Positions 6,900-14,490 of a stretch of 26,516 nucleotides of DNA are shown one piece after another. This DNA is from a virus. The notes beneath the pieces were generated by a model that saw nothing but the letters and a program-made list of their open reading frames with translations, did not search any database and was not told where the DNA came from. The position numbers and the translations under genes are program-made. The stretch is from the IMG/VR virus record IMGVR_UViG_3300032084_001174, positions 1 to 26,516 of that record. One strand, written 5' to 3'. The stretch's first letter is position 1, and the number at the start of each line of letters is the position of its first letter.

Positions 6900-7581
6900 A
6901 CAAGCAGCACTGAATATACTTGAGAGACTAAGAGACGGGGGCGTATGGCAACCGGCTGGACTAGGACTGACCTATGTCCGTGACGGTGAGAAGTCAATTA
7001 CTTTAGTCGAGCAAGAGAACAACCCTACTAGTGCTCAAGCAAGAATCCGCATGAGAATACTGGTCGAAGGATTGGGTTGGACAGTAGACGAGAGCGGTAC
7101 TGCGCTTACTGATGTAGAACATCTGAGTCCTCAAGAAAGACACATGCAAGAAATGATGATGCGTCAAGAAATGGCTCAGAACTGGAAGTGCGAGTGCGGT
7201 ACACCTTTGTCAGCATTCGACCTTGAATTCTGTAACTGGGTAACTGAAGGGCAGCGAGAAATGATACTACCTGACGGCTCTACAGAAATGGTAGAGGACT
7301 GGCACGTAATGATTGAGTGCCCTGTCTGTAGCAAAGATACAGCGATGGAGCCTTATGACTATGCTCTATTGGCTGGTGATGATGCTATGCTAATTTACGA
7401 CACAGGACATGTCAAGTACAGGGCTTTGAGTAGACCTGAGATTATCGAGAAGATGGATGTTAAGAACGGAGCACCTGATGTACTGATACTAGGTACGTTT
7501 TGTCCATTCAAAGGTAACTTACTACCCCCTCATGTCAGAGGGGCAGTTGTTACTTGGGAAGCAGTACAAGAGGAGGAATGA
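6874..7581 (+). CDS. Hypothetical zinc-ribbon protein (235 aa)
   Basis: Central cysteines CECG (about residue 107) and CPVC (about 149) form a split zinc ribbon. Before them is a helical, methionine-rich stretch (ERHMQEMMMRQEMAQNW) and an N-terminal domain of about 80 residues (RIRMRILVEGLGWTV). The C-terminal part is mixed and ends VQEEE over the next SD. Two ATGs, at 6868 and 6874, are possible; the second has better spacing from AAGGAGAG. Role unknown. The size and a separate N-terminal domain suggest a regulatory or adaptor protein. Confidence 0.5.
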   Translation: MSEEQLAPEQAALNILERLRDGGVWQPAGLGLTYVRDGEKSITLVEQENNPTSAQARIRMRILVEGLGWTVDESGTALTDVEHLSPQERHMQEMMMRQEMAQNWKCECGTPLSAFDLEFCNWVTEGQREMILPDGSTEMVEDWHVMIECPVCSKDTAMEPYDYALLAGDDAMLIYDTGHVKYRALSRPEIIEKMDVKNGAPDVLILGTFCPFKGNLLPPHVRGAVVTWEAVQEEE

Positions 7582-7583
7582 AT

Positions 7584-7700
7584 ATGTTCGATGACAAAGA
7601 GATAGTGAGAATGACAATCGTGTACAAAGACGGTGCCATGACAATTCTGACAAAGAATGACGATGGCACTCTGAAAGTTGACAGGAGGGAAATGAATTGA
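7584..7700 (+). CDS. Tiny hypothetical protein (38 aa)
   Basis: The ATG at 7584 is preceded by a perfect GAGGAGGAATGAAT cassette, in which the previous stop lies between SD and start. The product is a short beta-like peptide (VRMTIVYKDGAMTILTKNDD). Its own end encodes the SD (AGGAGGG) of the following gene, and its stop overlaps that gene's TTG start. Function unknown. Confidence 0.45.
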   Translation: MFDDKEIVRMTIVYKDGAMTILTKNDDGTLKVDRREMN

Positions 7701-7951
7701 AAATCAAGATGGTCCCAATCAACGGGGTACCTACTAGGGTACTCGCTGTAGAGAAAGACGACCCTACATTTCCATGCGAGAATTGTGGCAAACCCGCTTA
7801 CAACCATCCACTCTTGGCAAAGGAAGACAAAGACTGGTGTCTGAACTGTAATGACGATGAATACAGAAGTGGTTGGTCAATACAGCAGACTAACCAGTGG
7901 GTGTTCAAACAACTAGCAGCAGGTAAAGCAGTAATCGTGGTGAAAGAATGA
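7697..7951 (+). CDS. Zinc-ribbon protein with TTG start (84 aa)
   Basis: Two cysteine pairs, CENCGK and CLNCND, with intervening histidine and aspartates, form a classical zinc ribbon. The TTG at 7697 overlaps the previous stop (TTGA) and lies 7 nt after AGGAGGG. The next in-frame ATG (7709) has no comparable SD. Function not recognised. It is followed immediately by another zinc-ribbon gene (4-nt overlap). Confidence 0.55.
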   Translation: MKIKMVPINGVPTRVLAVEKDDPTFPCENCGKPAYNHPLLAKEDKDWCLNCNDDEYRSGWSIQQTNQWVFKQLAAGKAVIVVKE

Positions 7952-8073
7952 AGTGCCCAAGATGCCAAAACGGACAACTAGTTTTACAGACTTTCAGAAA
8001 ACAGAAAGTCGGTCATGACAAAGGTGTATTGATTTGTGACAATTGCGGACACAGAGAAAAGTTCGGTGCTTGA
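7948..8073 (+). CDS. Minimal zinc-ribbon protein (41 aa)
   Basis: It consists almost entirely of a zinc ribbon: CPRC at residues 3-6 and CDNCG at 30-34, separated by about 24 residues with basic strands (LQTFRKQKVG). This resembles the ribbons of transcription factors such as TFIIB, TFS or Rpb9 without any other domain, so a transcription-modulating role is possible (inference). Start at 7948 by ATGA overlap. Confidence 0.5.
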   Translation: MKCPRCQNGQLVLQTFRKQKVGHDKGVLICDNCGHREKFGA

Positions 8074-8074
8074 T

Positions 8075-8350
8075 ATGGTAAGAGGTTTTGAGGAGGAGAT
8101 ACGTTGGCGAGTACCTGCGTCCGCTGCTAAGTGGAGAGGTAAGGCCGAGGTAGTAATGACTCTGAACACTCCTTATGGGGGAGCCGAGCCTAAGATAGAC
8201 ATTCGCACTAGAAAAACTCATGAGCATCCAAAAGGAGAAGGCTACACGAAAGAGGGCGTGAGACTTACTCTTGAAGAGGCGCATACTTTGGCAAAGGCAA
8301 TACAGCATACCCTCGCAGAACTGAGGGAAACGAATGGCAACGATAGATGA
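8075..8350 (+). CDS. Possible PC4-like ssDNA-binding protein (91 aa)
   Basis: The C-terminal half (KIDIRTRKTHEH, then GVRLTLEEAHTLAKAIQHTL) resembles the PC4/transcription-coactivator fold, in which a strand reading V/I-D-I-R is followed by a KxGxxLTxEExxxL motif and a helix. The N-terminal ~35 residues are a short helix and strand. The start is taken at the first ATG (8075) after the previous stop; a GTG start at 8036 would overlap the zinc-ribbon gene. The SD is weak. PC4-like proteins bind single-stranded DNA and occur in some phages. The match is by motif memory only. It overlaps the next gene by 17 nt. Confidence 0.4.
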   Translation: MVRGFEEEIRWRVPASAAKWRGKAEVVMTLNTPYGGAEPKIDIRTRKTHEHPKGEGYTKEGVRLTLEEAHTLAKAIQHTLAELRETNGNDR

Positions 8351-8897
8351 AATAATTGACGAGATGCAGACTCTGAGAAAAAAGGCTAAGGATTACGATA
8401 AACTGGCGGCTGAGGTAAAACTACTGAGGAGTAAGGCTTCAAGTTACGATAATTTGATTCTCGACTTGATAACTATACTAGACGAGTGTCATTACAATGT
8501 TGACAAGAACAGGCTTCTTTCGCAGATTGATGTTGAGCATGTAACTCGGTCCAGTGAACTGCCTCAAATGAAAAAAGAAACCGTCGCTAAAAGATTGGAT
8601 GAAGTTCGTAATCCGTCTAAGAAAAACTATGCCCTTTGGAAATGTAAAGAATGTCACATTTTCAATGTCAGAGCATCTAAGCGAATTAAAGTGTCTTCTA
8701 ATGGAAAGTTTACATTCACAGATGACGTTCAGAGTCCTTGTCCTTGTTGTGGATACAGACAAAGACTGAGCCCTAAGAACACTAGGTTGTACACAAACAA
8801 AAACGAGGCGCAAACGCATAGGATAACTTTGCAAAAACTTGGAGCCATAGACTGGCTTGACTTTGACTTTTTGAGGGAAACGAATGCTACTGGCTGA
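8334..8897 (+). CDS. Coiled-coil protein with C-terminal zinc ribbon (187 aa)
   Basis: Residues about 5-45 form a heptad-like coiled coil (EIIDEMQTLRKKAKDYDKLA onward). The second half has CKEC (about 102) and CPCCGYRQ (about 139), typical of a nucleic-acid-binding zinc ribbon, followed by a short helical tail. The start ATG at 8334 follows CTGAGGGAAACGA. The same 15-nt string recurs at this gene's own end (8872-8886), giving matching tails LRETN in this and the preceding protein. Function unknown; a dimeric adaptor or regulator is plausible. Confidence 0.55.
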   Translation: MATIDEIIDEMQTLRKKAKDYDKLAAEVKLLRSKASSYDNLILDLITILDECHYNVDKNRLLSQIDVEHVTRSSELPQMKKETVAKRLDEVRNPSKKNYALWKCKECHIFNVRASKRIKVSSNGKFTFTDDVQSPCPCCGYRQRLSPKNTRLYTNKNEAQTHRITLQKLGAIDWLDFDFLRETNATG

Positions 8898-10338
8898 AGC
8901 AGCGCATATCTCAGAGAGGCTACGACATCTCTACCGTAACTACATGACCGATGCAGAGAATCGGTCTAATCATTTCAGAAACTCTGTCGACATAGTTAGA
9001 CAAGCGGTCAGAAATGCAGAAGAAGATTTGAACCAACTGGTTGAGATATTCTATCCTGAGTATTCTCGATACCCAAGACAGTTCATATCGTTCAGAGAAC
9101 TAAGGGATGATGTTTGCAAGAAGTTATCTATTTCTCCTTTAGTATGGGATGAATCACTTGCAGGTAAACCGTTAGTGCCACTGCTTGCATTGGAGTCACC
9201 TGAGTACGGCGGTCAGGGTTTGACAATCAAACAAGCGATGAACCTCATGGCTAGAGTAAAGGACGAAGGCTTTCTTCAGATTGCTGGCAAACTGAATGAG
9301 AAAGAAGCACTATTGTTTTGGTCGAGGGCTACTGGTGAAAGACCACCCATGCCCATGAACCGATTCATACAACTAGTTTCCTACATCAAGGAAGGTTACG
9401 CTCAGAGTTTGAAGTCTGTCAACATCATGTTACAAACGATGACTCCCTCTGAAATCATACAGAGGATAATGGCTACTGAGAAAGACTTGGAAGTAAGAAC
9501 CATGCAGCCGGGTCAGCCTTTCATTGGACCAGTGTACAAGTCTTGGGATAAACTGACTACGCCCACTGACGTATATGCTGAAGTGGTGACCTACCCAAGA
9601 CAGTACTTACACATTACTGAGTTTCCTAAAGGTAAATTCAAAGGAGTGCTTTACAACCGTCACAAGCAAGTGATGGGTAAGCCGATACAACTACCTTACA
9701 GTAAAACAGAGGGAGTGTTTGAGGTAGAGGTAGATGGACCTATTGTCAAGTCAGTCACTGACGTATTGGCGATAGACGAAGACTGGTCTATTTACAAGTT
9801 AGATTACAAAGACAGAATAGACTACCTCAATAGATTACAATTCACCGTGCCGTTGAAGAGTGGTAAGTTCATACCTGCTTCAACAGACTTCAATCATTAC
9901 ATTGAGAGCCTTGAACAAGGTCAGAGATTGAGACTAACCAGTGCCGGACCAATTGAGTTGGGAGGCACAGGTGGCTGGGTCATACTCAAAGATGCTTTCC
10001 ACTTACACTTACTCGTTACAGCAATCAAGCGAGACGAAGAATACCTAACCCAAGTGAGAGTATCAGCAATGGATGGATACGAAACTTACGAAGTTGGACA
10101 GTTAACATTAAGTCAGACTGTCGCTCAGCATGGTCGTCAACGACTAGCACAACAAGGCGTACTGGTAGGTCAGGACTGGATTCCTGTCGATGAGTACGCA
10201 CTAGTACTCGTAGTGGAGATGAAACATTTCTCCCTCGATAGTTTGTCATTGACCGAAGGCGAAGTAAAGTATCTTGATGATACACTGGGCTACGGTGATG
10301 TATCTCAGTTGACTGATTTGATAGAAATAAGTGACTGA
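8884..10338 (+). CDS. ATP-dependent DNA ligase-like protein, probably lacking the catalytic lysine (484 aa)
   Basis: Overall order resembles archaeal/eukaryotic DNA ligases. It has a helical N-terminal ~200 residues, then a nucleotidyltransferase-like region (DVYAEVVTYPRQYLHITEF from about residue 229; VEVDGPIVKSVTDVLAIDED with KLDYKDRIDYLNRL near 290-315, like ligase motif IIIa; GGWVILKDA near 363-371, like motif IV). A C-terminal OB-like segment follows, with VGQLTLSQ and DEYALVLVVEM. No KxDG (motif I) is present anywhere; the equivalent position reads EVVTYP. If the homology is right, the protein cannot form the ligase-AMP intermediate and may be a structural or DNA-binding relic. The family assignment is tentative. 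It lies directly upstream of the clamp loader, and its start follows GAGGGAAACGA. Confidence 0.4.
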   Translation: MLLAEAAHISERLRHLYRNYMTDAENRSNHFRNSVDIVRQAVRNAEEDLNQLVEIFYPEYSRYPRQFISFRELRDDVCKKLSISPLVWDESLAGKPLVPLLALESPEYGGQGLTIKQAMNLMARVKDEGFLQIAGKLNEKEALLFWSRATGERPPMPMNRFIQLVSYIKEGYAQSLKSVNIMLQTMTPSEIIQRIMATEKDLEVRTMQPGQPFIGPVYKSWDKLTTPTDVYAEVVTYPRQYLHITEFPKGKFKGVLYNRHKQVMGKPIQLPYSKTEGVFEVEVDGPIVKSVTDVLAIDEDWSIYKLDYKDRIDYLNRLQFTVPLKSGKFIPASTDFNHYIESLEQGQRLRLTSAGPIELGGTGGWVILKDAFHLHLLVTAIKRDEEYLTQVRVSAMDGYETYEVGQLTLSQTVAQHGRQRLAQQGVLVGQDWIPVDEYALVLVVEMKHFSLDSLSLTEGEVKYLDDTLGYGDVSQLTDLIEISD

Positions 10339-10384
10339 GGACCTCCCCTTATAAACAGACAATAAAGGAAATGGAGCGATTGAA
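10339..10384 (+). promoter_or_regulatory. Putative promoter with 21-nt repeat copy 2
   Basis: This 46-nt gap before the clamp-loader gene carries the second exact copy of the 21-nt repeat (10351-10371). Here it is directly preceded by CCCCTT, giving CTTATAAA, a good archaeal TATA-like box about 35 nt before the ATG. TGGAGCGATTGAA supplies the SD. The predicted transcription start would be close to the ATG. Promoter activity is inferred from position and repetition. Confidence 0.5.
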
Positions 10385-11311
10385 ATGAATCTGAGAGAGA
10401 AGTACCGACCTACCACTGTTAGTGAGTTAGTAGGACATGGTGATTTTGTCAAGGCAGCAGTGTCTTGGGATATCGATACCTGTCCTGCTAACATCCTGCT
10501 GGTTGGTCCACCGGGTGTAGGTAAGACAAGCGCAGCCTACGCTTTGGCAAAGGACCTACAGGGTGAATACTTCGACCCTAGTAACTTTACCATTACCAAC
10601 GCCTCTGATGACAGAGGTATTGATTACATCCGTGAACTCAAATCAATCAGCAAACAAAAGGGATTAGGAGTCAGTCGCAGAGTAATATGCTTGGACGAAG
10701 CAGATAGTTTTACCACACCCGCTCAGAAAGCATTGAGGCAAGTGATGGAAGAGAGTCACAAGAGCACTATATTCATACTAACCGCTAATGACATTGGTCC
10801 TATTCACAATGCTATACGAGACAGATGCTTGACATTCCATTTCAAACCAATTGATGAAAACAACACAAACAGACTTACCGACATAGTTGACAAAGAAGGC
10901 ATGCCGAGTCAATGGTGTGACCACTTACCCAACTTACTCAAATACACTAGTGGTAGTTACAGGCAAGCGATTGATATCCTTGAAGGACTACCTAAACAAG
11001 AAGATGCTCTCAAGGAGCATCTGAGAAGAGACACCGCTTATCTTAACAAGGCGGCTCTCAATCTCATGGGAAGCGATTTCCCAATGCTTACGGCTTTCTT
11101 GACCCAAGCCTTAGAATCGGGTCAAAGTAGATTCGGAGTGCTTAAAGGACTCCGCTACCGTGCCAAACCGTTAATGGAAAGCGAAAGCGATTGGCACAAT
11201 TTCATGCTCACTTATGGCGAATTCGTCTTACTGGCTACTACGTGGCCTGATGACGATGTGTCATTTGTGGAATACTTTGTAGCAAAACTGAAGAAAAATA
11301 TGGAGGAATGA
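10385..11311 (+). CDS. rfcS: Replication factor C small subunit (clamp loader ATPase)
   Basis: An AAA+ ATPase that would load the PCNA-like clamp onto primer ends. Visible motifs: RFC box I-like MNLREKYRPTTVSELVG; Walker A GPPGVGKTS (41-49); Walker B CLDEAD (about 102-107); the arginine-finger region with IRDRC, where the family has SRC; and sensor 2 GSYRQAID. Length 308 aa is slightly shorter than typical archaeal RfcS (about 320). The C-terminal collar is helical and less conserved. No large-subunit gene is visible, so the virus either forms a homo-oligomer or pairs with host RfcL. It overlaps the next gene's junction (GGAGGAATGAATATG). Confidence 0.93.
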   Translation: MNLREKYRPTTVSELVGHGDFVKAAVSWDIDTCPANILLVGPPGVGKTSAAYALAKDLQGEYFDPSNFTITNASDDRGIDYIRELKSISKQKGLGVSRRVICLDEADSFTTPAQKALRQVMEESHKSTIFILTANDIGPIHNAIRDRCLTFHFKPIDENNTNRLTDIVDKEGMPSQWCDHLPNLLKYTSGSYRQAIDILEGLPKQEDALKEHLRRDTAYLNKAALNLMGSDFPMLTAFLTQALESGQSRFGVLKGLRYRAKPLMESESDWHNFMLTYGEFVLLATTWPDDDVSFVEYFVAKLKKNMEE

Positions 11312-11313
11312 AT

Positions 11314-12555
11314 ATGACAGAAGGAAAGTGGCCGGAAGATGTACTAGAGCGACTGCAAGGATACGCAGAGCGAATGGACATCAAGATTGGAGAAGCAGCA
11401 AACAAGTTTACAGCGTGGTTGAACGAAGAGTTCAGCGTAGACAACCCGCTTGAAGAAGACCCGTTCTACCTAACACAATGGAGCGAGCAATTCGTAATCG
11501 AAAGCAGGAACGCTGGAACTAGTAGACTCAGAGATACTGCTAGTTACGTCGGTATGTTTGTGGGTATCGAAGATACAGAGAGGGACAACCGAAAGGGTAT
11601 GTTCGACCGAGCGGTTAACATGTTTAACAGTAACCGTGACAGAGCAATTGACGAAGGTCACATTGGTATACTAACTGCGAAAGAAGGCGTATGGCACATC
11701 AACGGTAAGGCGACCACTGAACGTGTAGACGGTAGCAACCTACCTTGGTATGGGTTTGAACATGGCGACATGATTCTGTGCCTACTCAACTCAAGGAACG
11801 GCGAGCGTAAACCAGTCGCACCAAAGAGTGTCAGTCGCACTGCTTACTTCATGGGCTCACCTGAGTCCGGTGGAGACATTCAAATGTGGCGCATCAACTT
11901 ACAAGGTAAGTCCATGAATGCCGGATACGAGAAGTGGGAGGCTTGTAAGATACAAGTCATAGAGCCAAGTAACAAAGACTCTGATACTCTGTACACTAAC
12001 AACAACTTCCACGAGACAGTGAAGTACACTGACGAATGGTTACCTGAGCACTTGAGAACTGCATTGTCGCCTGACAGATTGCTCATCAATCCAAAGATGC
12101 ACAGCGAATTCGTAGACTTAGCAGACCTAGTTGATGCTCACGAAGAGAGGAAGATTACCACTAACAATGGCATGACACTCAATCCTATTGTTATCACAAA
12201 GGGCTATGTTACTTATCTGAACAAGGAACCTATGGACAGCGAGTACGACCCAACAGGTCGCTCCTACAGACTCAGTATCTATGGTCCTAGTACAGACCCT
12301 GTCACCGTATGGGTTTCGGGTAGAATGCACGACGAAGACCGTGTGTTTGAGTACAAGGATGTCAAGGGTAACTGGAGAGGTTACAATGAGAAGACTCAGG
12401 TAATCGTAGTAGGTAGACTGCGCCTCAGACCTTACAACAACGAGATGCAAGCGAGTTTGAGCGCTCTCGGTATTTACATTCCACCACGAACTGCCCGCCC
12501 TGCGGGTGGTAGTGGGGACACATCACTAGGACAATTTGGAGGGAACAAAGAATGA
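11314..12555 (+). CDS. Probable RPA-like single-stranded DNA-binding protein (413 aa)
   Basis: The protein has at least two OB-fold-like stretches. The first spans about residues 70-160 (YVGMFVGIEDTERDNRKG to GFEHGDMILCLLN). The second spans about 285-390 (VITKGYVTYLNKEPMD to KTQVIVVGRLRLRP), ending near LSALGIYIPP. The C-terminus is a short glycine-rich tail. Position between RFC and a RecA-like ATPase supports an ssDNA-binding role. No zinc finger is visible. Start at 11314, 7 nt after GGAGG; the in-frame 11308 ATG is too close. The call relies on fold pattern and context; the first ~60 residues are helical and unexplained. Confidence 0.5.
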   Translation: MTEGKWPEDVLERLQGYAERMDIKIGEAANKFTAWLNEEFSVDNPLEEDPFYLTQWSEQFVIESRNAGTSRLRDTASYVGMFVGIEDTERDNRKGMFDRAVNMFNSNRDRAIDEGHIGILTAKEGVWHINGKATTERVDGSNLPWYGFEHGDMILCLLNSRNGERKPVAPKSVSRTAYFMGSPESGGDIQMWRINLQGKSMNAGYEKWEACKIQVIEPSNKDSDTLYTNNNFHETVKYTDEWLPEHLRTALSPDRLLINPKMHSEFVDLADLVDAHEERKITTNNGMTLNPIVITKGYVTYLNKEPMDSEYDPTGRSYRLSIYGPSTDPVTVWVSGRMHDEDRVFEYKDVKGNWRGYNEKTQVIVVGRLRLRPYNNEMQASLSALGIYIPPRTARPAGGSGDTSLGQFGGNKE

Positions 12556-13607
12556 GCGGTTGGGAAGCATTAGCAGAAGCAGAAGAAGTGGCAATTGCAA
12601 ACAAGGCAGTAGGTGAAGAGAAGGCGCTAGTCGTCGAGCCTTCCCCTGCACCAGTTGTAAAACAAGAACCTACTCCTGAACCAGTGGTAGAAAAGGCAGA
12701 GGCTATATCTTCCACTGACTTCTTGAGCAGGTTCCCTGAGATACAGGCTGAGTTGGAGTTGCAAACAGAGACACCTTTGATTGAACCCAGCAGCACTATG
12801 CTAGCGTTCGTAGGTCACGAAGGTAGTGGCAAGACCGGTCTTGCTATGGATGCTCACAAACACAAGCATCCTGAAGGATTAGCATTCATCATCGACCATG
12901 ACAACGGCGGTCTATCTTGTAAGCAGGCTCACTACAACAATGACCCTTCTTTCCGCATCTTCTCACCTTGGGTAATGCAGCAAGAAGATAGGACTGCTTA
13001 CAATTACTTACTGTCCTACAACCGTGTGATGGACTTGTGCAAGTTCGCTGTAGAATATGCAGAGAACCAGTACAAGCCCGGCTTTGAAGGACCTATGCTC
13101 AAGTCGTTCATCGTGACAGGCGTAGACCAGTTCGATGAAATGTGTATCACTTGTATGAAGATTTACGACTTGGATATGAAAGCAACCAATGCTGTAGAAG
13201 CGGCTCAGTCTAAACTCAATGCAGAGATTGGTTGGAACTGGAATATCCGTGCTACTCGATTCAAGCAGTTGACAGCGCAGTGTCAGAAGTTGAACAGACT
13301 AGGTGTCGATGTCTATTGGGAAACTCATCTCAAAGAAGACAAAGATGGCAAGGTAGGATTCGACGGCTGGAAGTTCGCATGGCACTCTAGTGCTAACAAA
13401 GACCTATTCCAAATCGTTTGGTGTAAGGACAAGCACATGAGAAACAGCGATGGCTCGTTGACTGGTGAAGTCAAATACAGTGCTGAGTTCTTCAAGTCTA
13501 AGACAAATCCAAATCTATTGAATCAGGAGAGGCTTTACTTCGTCACTAAGAAGGGCGAAGATGCCCAATGGTATGGCTTACCTGAATTGAGAGACGGGGT
13601 TATTTGA
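12552..13607 (+). CDS. RecA/RadA-like (Sak4-type) P-loop ATPase
   Basis: Walker A GHEGSGKTG lies at about 88-96 and is followed by a Walker B-like strand SFIVTGVDQFDEMC. A compact RecA core without the N-terminal HhH domain of RadA is typical of phage Sak4-like annealing/recombination ATPases. The first ~80 residues are unusual: an acidic and proline-rich linker (EPSPAPVVKQEPTPEPVVEK) that is probably disordered and could bind partners. It lies between the RPA-like protein and the clamp, fitting a recombination-mediator role. Start at 12552 by the ATGA overlap and SD GGAGGGAAC. Alternatives are a RadA paralogue or a generic AAA ATPase; the P-loop itself is certain. Confidence 0.7.
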   Translation: MSGWEALAEAEEVAIANKAVGEEKALVVEPSPAPVVKQEPTPEPVVEKAEAISSTDFLSRFPEIQAELELQTETPLIEPSSTMLAFVGHEGSGKTGLAMDAHKHKHPEGLAFIIDHDNGGLSCKQAHYNNDPSFRIFSPWVMQQEDRTAYNYLLSYNRVMDLCKFAVEYAENQYKPGFEGPMLKSFIVTGVDQFDEMCITCMKIYDLDMKATNAVEAAQSKLNAEIGWNWNIRATRFKQLTAQCQKLNRLGVDVYWETHLKEDKDGKVGFDGWKFAWHSSANKDLFQIVWCKDKHMRNSDGSLTGEVKYSAEFFKSKTNPNLLNQERLYFVTKKGEDAQWYGLPELRDGVI

Positions 13608-13726
13608 TAACCCATGTTGGGGGGAACTGAGGTTTATCCAGTAATAAGGGTGAAAGTTTCATCAACGGAGATAGTAGTCGGTATATTCTATGAAACCCTT
13701 TCCTCTGTATCCCACGAGGTGATAAT
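13608..13726 (+). promoter_or_regulatory. Intergenic region with hairpin and putative clamp promoter
   Basis: This 119-nt gap is the longest in the replication block. GTTTCAT (13656-13662) can pair with ATGAAAC (13690-13696), extended by AAGGG (13646-13650) with CCCTT (13696-13700) across a bulge, with a 27-nt loop. A TATATTC-like element (about 13682-13688) lies some 40 nt before the ATG, and CCACGAGGTGATAAT gives the SD. GTTTATCCAGTAATAAGGG (13632-13650) weakly resembles the 21-nt promoter repeat. It probably separates an upstream terminator or processing signal from a promoter for the clamp gene. Confidence 0.35.
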
Positions 13727-14488
13727 ATGACAGAATTCACAATAAGTAAAGATAACTTTGTCAACTTCTTATCGAGTTTCGGTAAGGACTTAGGTGACAT
13801 AGTAATTGATGTACGCTCAGGTAGTATATCAGCAGCGGTTGCAAAGACCACTCATTACATCTATAGAAAGATGGATTGCGGTGCAGAAAGCAACGGCAAG
13901 ATATACGTCACTGACATTCCAAAGATGAAGTCTTTCTTGTCAACAGTCAAGACTCCCGATTTGAAAATTAGTCAACAGGGTAAGACAGGTACGCTACACA
14001 TCAGGGCTGGTAATTCTAGCCTACAGTTGCCTACTTCGTCTTATGTTGAATCACAGAAAAGACTAGGTATTTTAGACAAGGCAATAACTGAATCTAGGGC
14101 AAGTATGTGGACCAAGTGGTTCGCTACTCCTCTTACTCACCACGCTAAAGTATCAGCCGAAGCACTCAAACCTGCTACCGGATTCAAGAAGGTTCTAGGT
14201 GACAAGTATTCTTGTAAGACAGAATTCGATGCCGATGGTGAAGAATTCATCATCAGAGGTGGCAAGAGTGAAACTGGCAAGATGTTCGTTAGGGCCGCTC
14301 TATCTCAGATAGACGCACCCGTTACTCCTTCACGTTCAGCGTTTGACAAGTGGCTACCTGAATTACTCAACAACTTACCTACAGGTGAATTGGAATTACA
14401 CACAGGTGATGAAACCGTGTTGGTGATAGAGCAACCGGGTACGAACTTCTTGATGATAGTGATTGACCAAGAGTATGAGGAGGATTGA
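13727..14488 (+). CDS. PCNA-like sliding clamp (divergent)
   Basis: At 253 aa it has the size of archaeal PCNA (about 245-250) and lies between the recombinase and the DNA polymerase. The pattern of alternating strands fits: FVNFLSSFGKDLGDIVIDVR, then YIYRKMDC; a middle linker region; SAFDKWLPELLNNLPTGELE; and the terminal TNFLMIVIDQ. The C-terminal strand arrangement, with an interdomain loop of basic residues, suggests a trimeric clamp, but primary-sequence identity is low and classic motifs are weak. It would tether PolB to DNA after loading by RFC. It ends EYEED, encoded over the next SD (GAGGAGGATTGAATATG). Alternative: another replication accessory factor. Confidence 0.55.
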   Translation: MTEFTISKDNFVNFLSSFGKDLGDIVIDVRSGSISAAVAKTTHYIYRKMDCGAESNGKIYVTDIPKMKSFLSTVKTPDLKISQQGKTGTLHIRAGNSSLQLPTSSYVESQKRLGILDKAITESRASMWTKWFATPLTHHAKVSAEALKPATGFKKVLGDKYSCKTEFDADGEEFIIRGGKSETGKMFVRAALSQIDAPVTPSRSAFDKWLPELLNNLPTGELELHTGDETVLVIEQPGTNFLMIVIDQEYEED

Positions 14489-14490
14489 AT

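Noticed and set aside
6581-6997. A 138-aa minus-strand frame, serine-rich
   Set aside because: Antisense to the coupled 119-aa and 235-aa plus-strand genes, with biased serine/leucine composition typical of a reverse-strand shadow and no SD.
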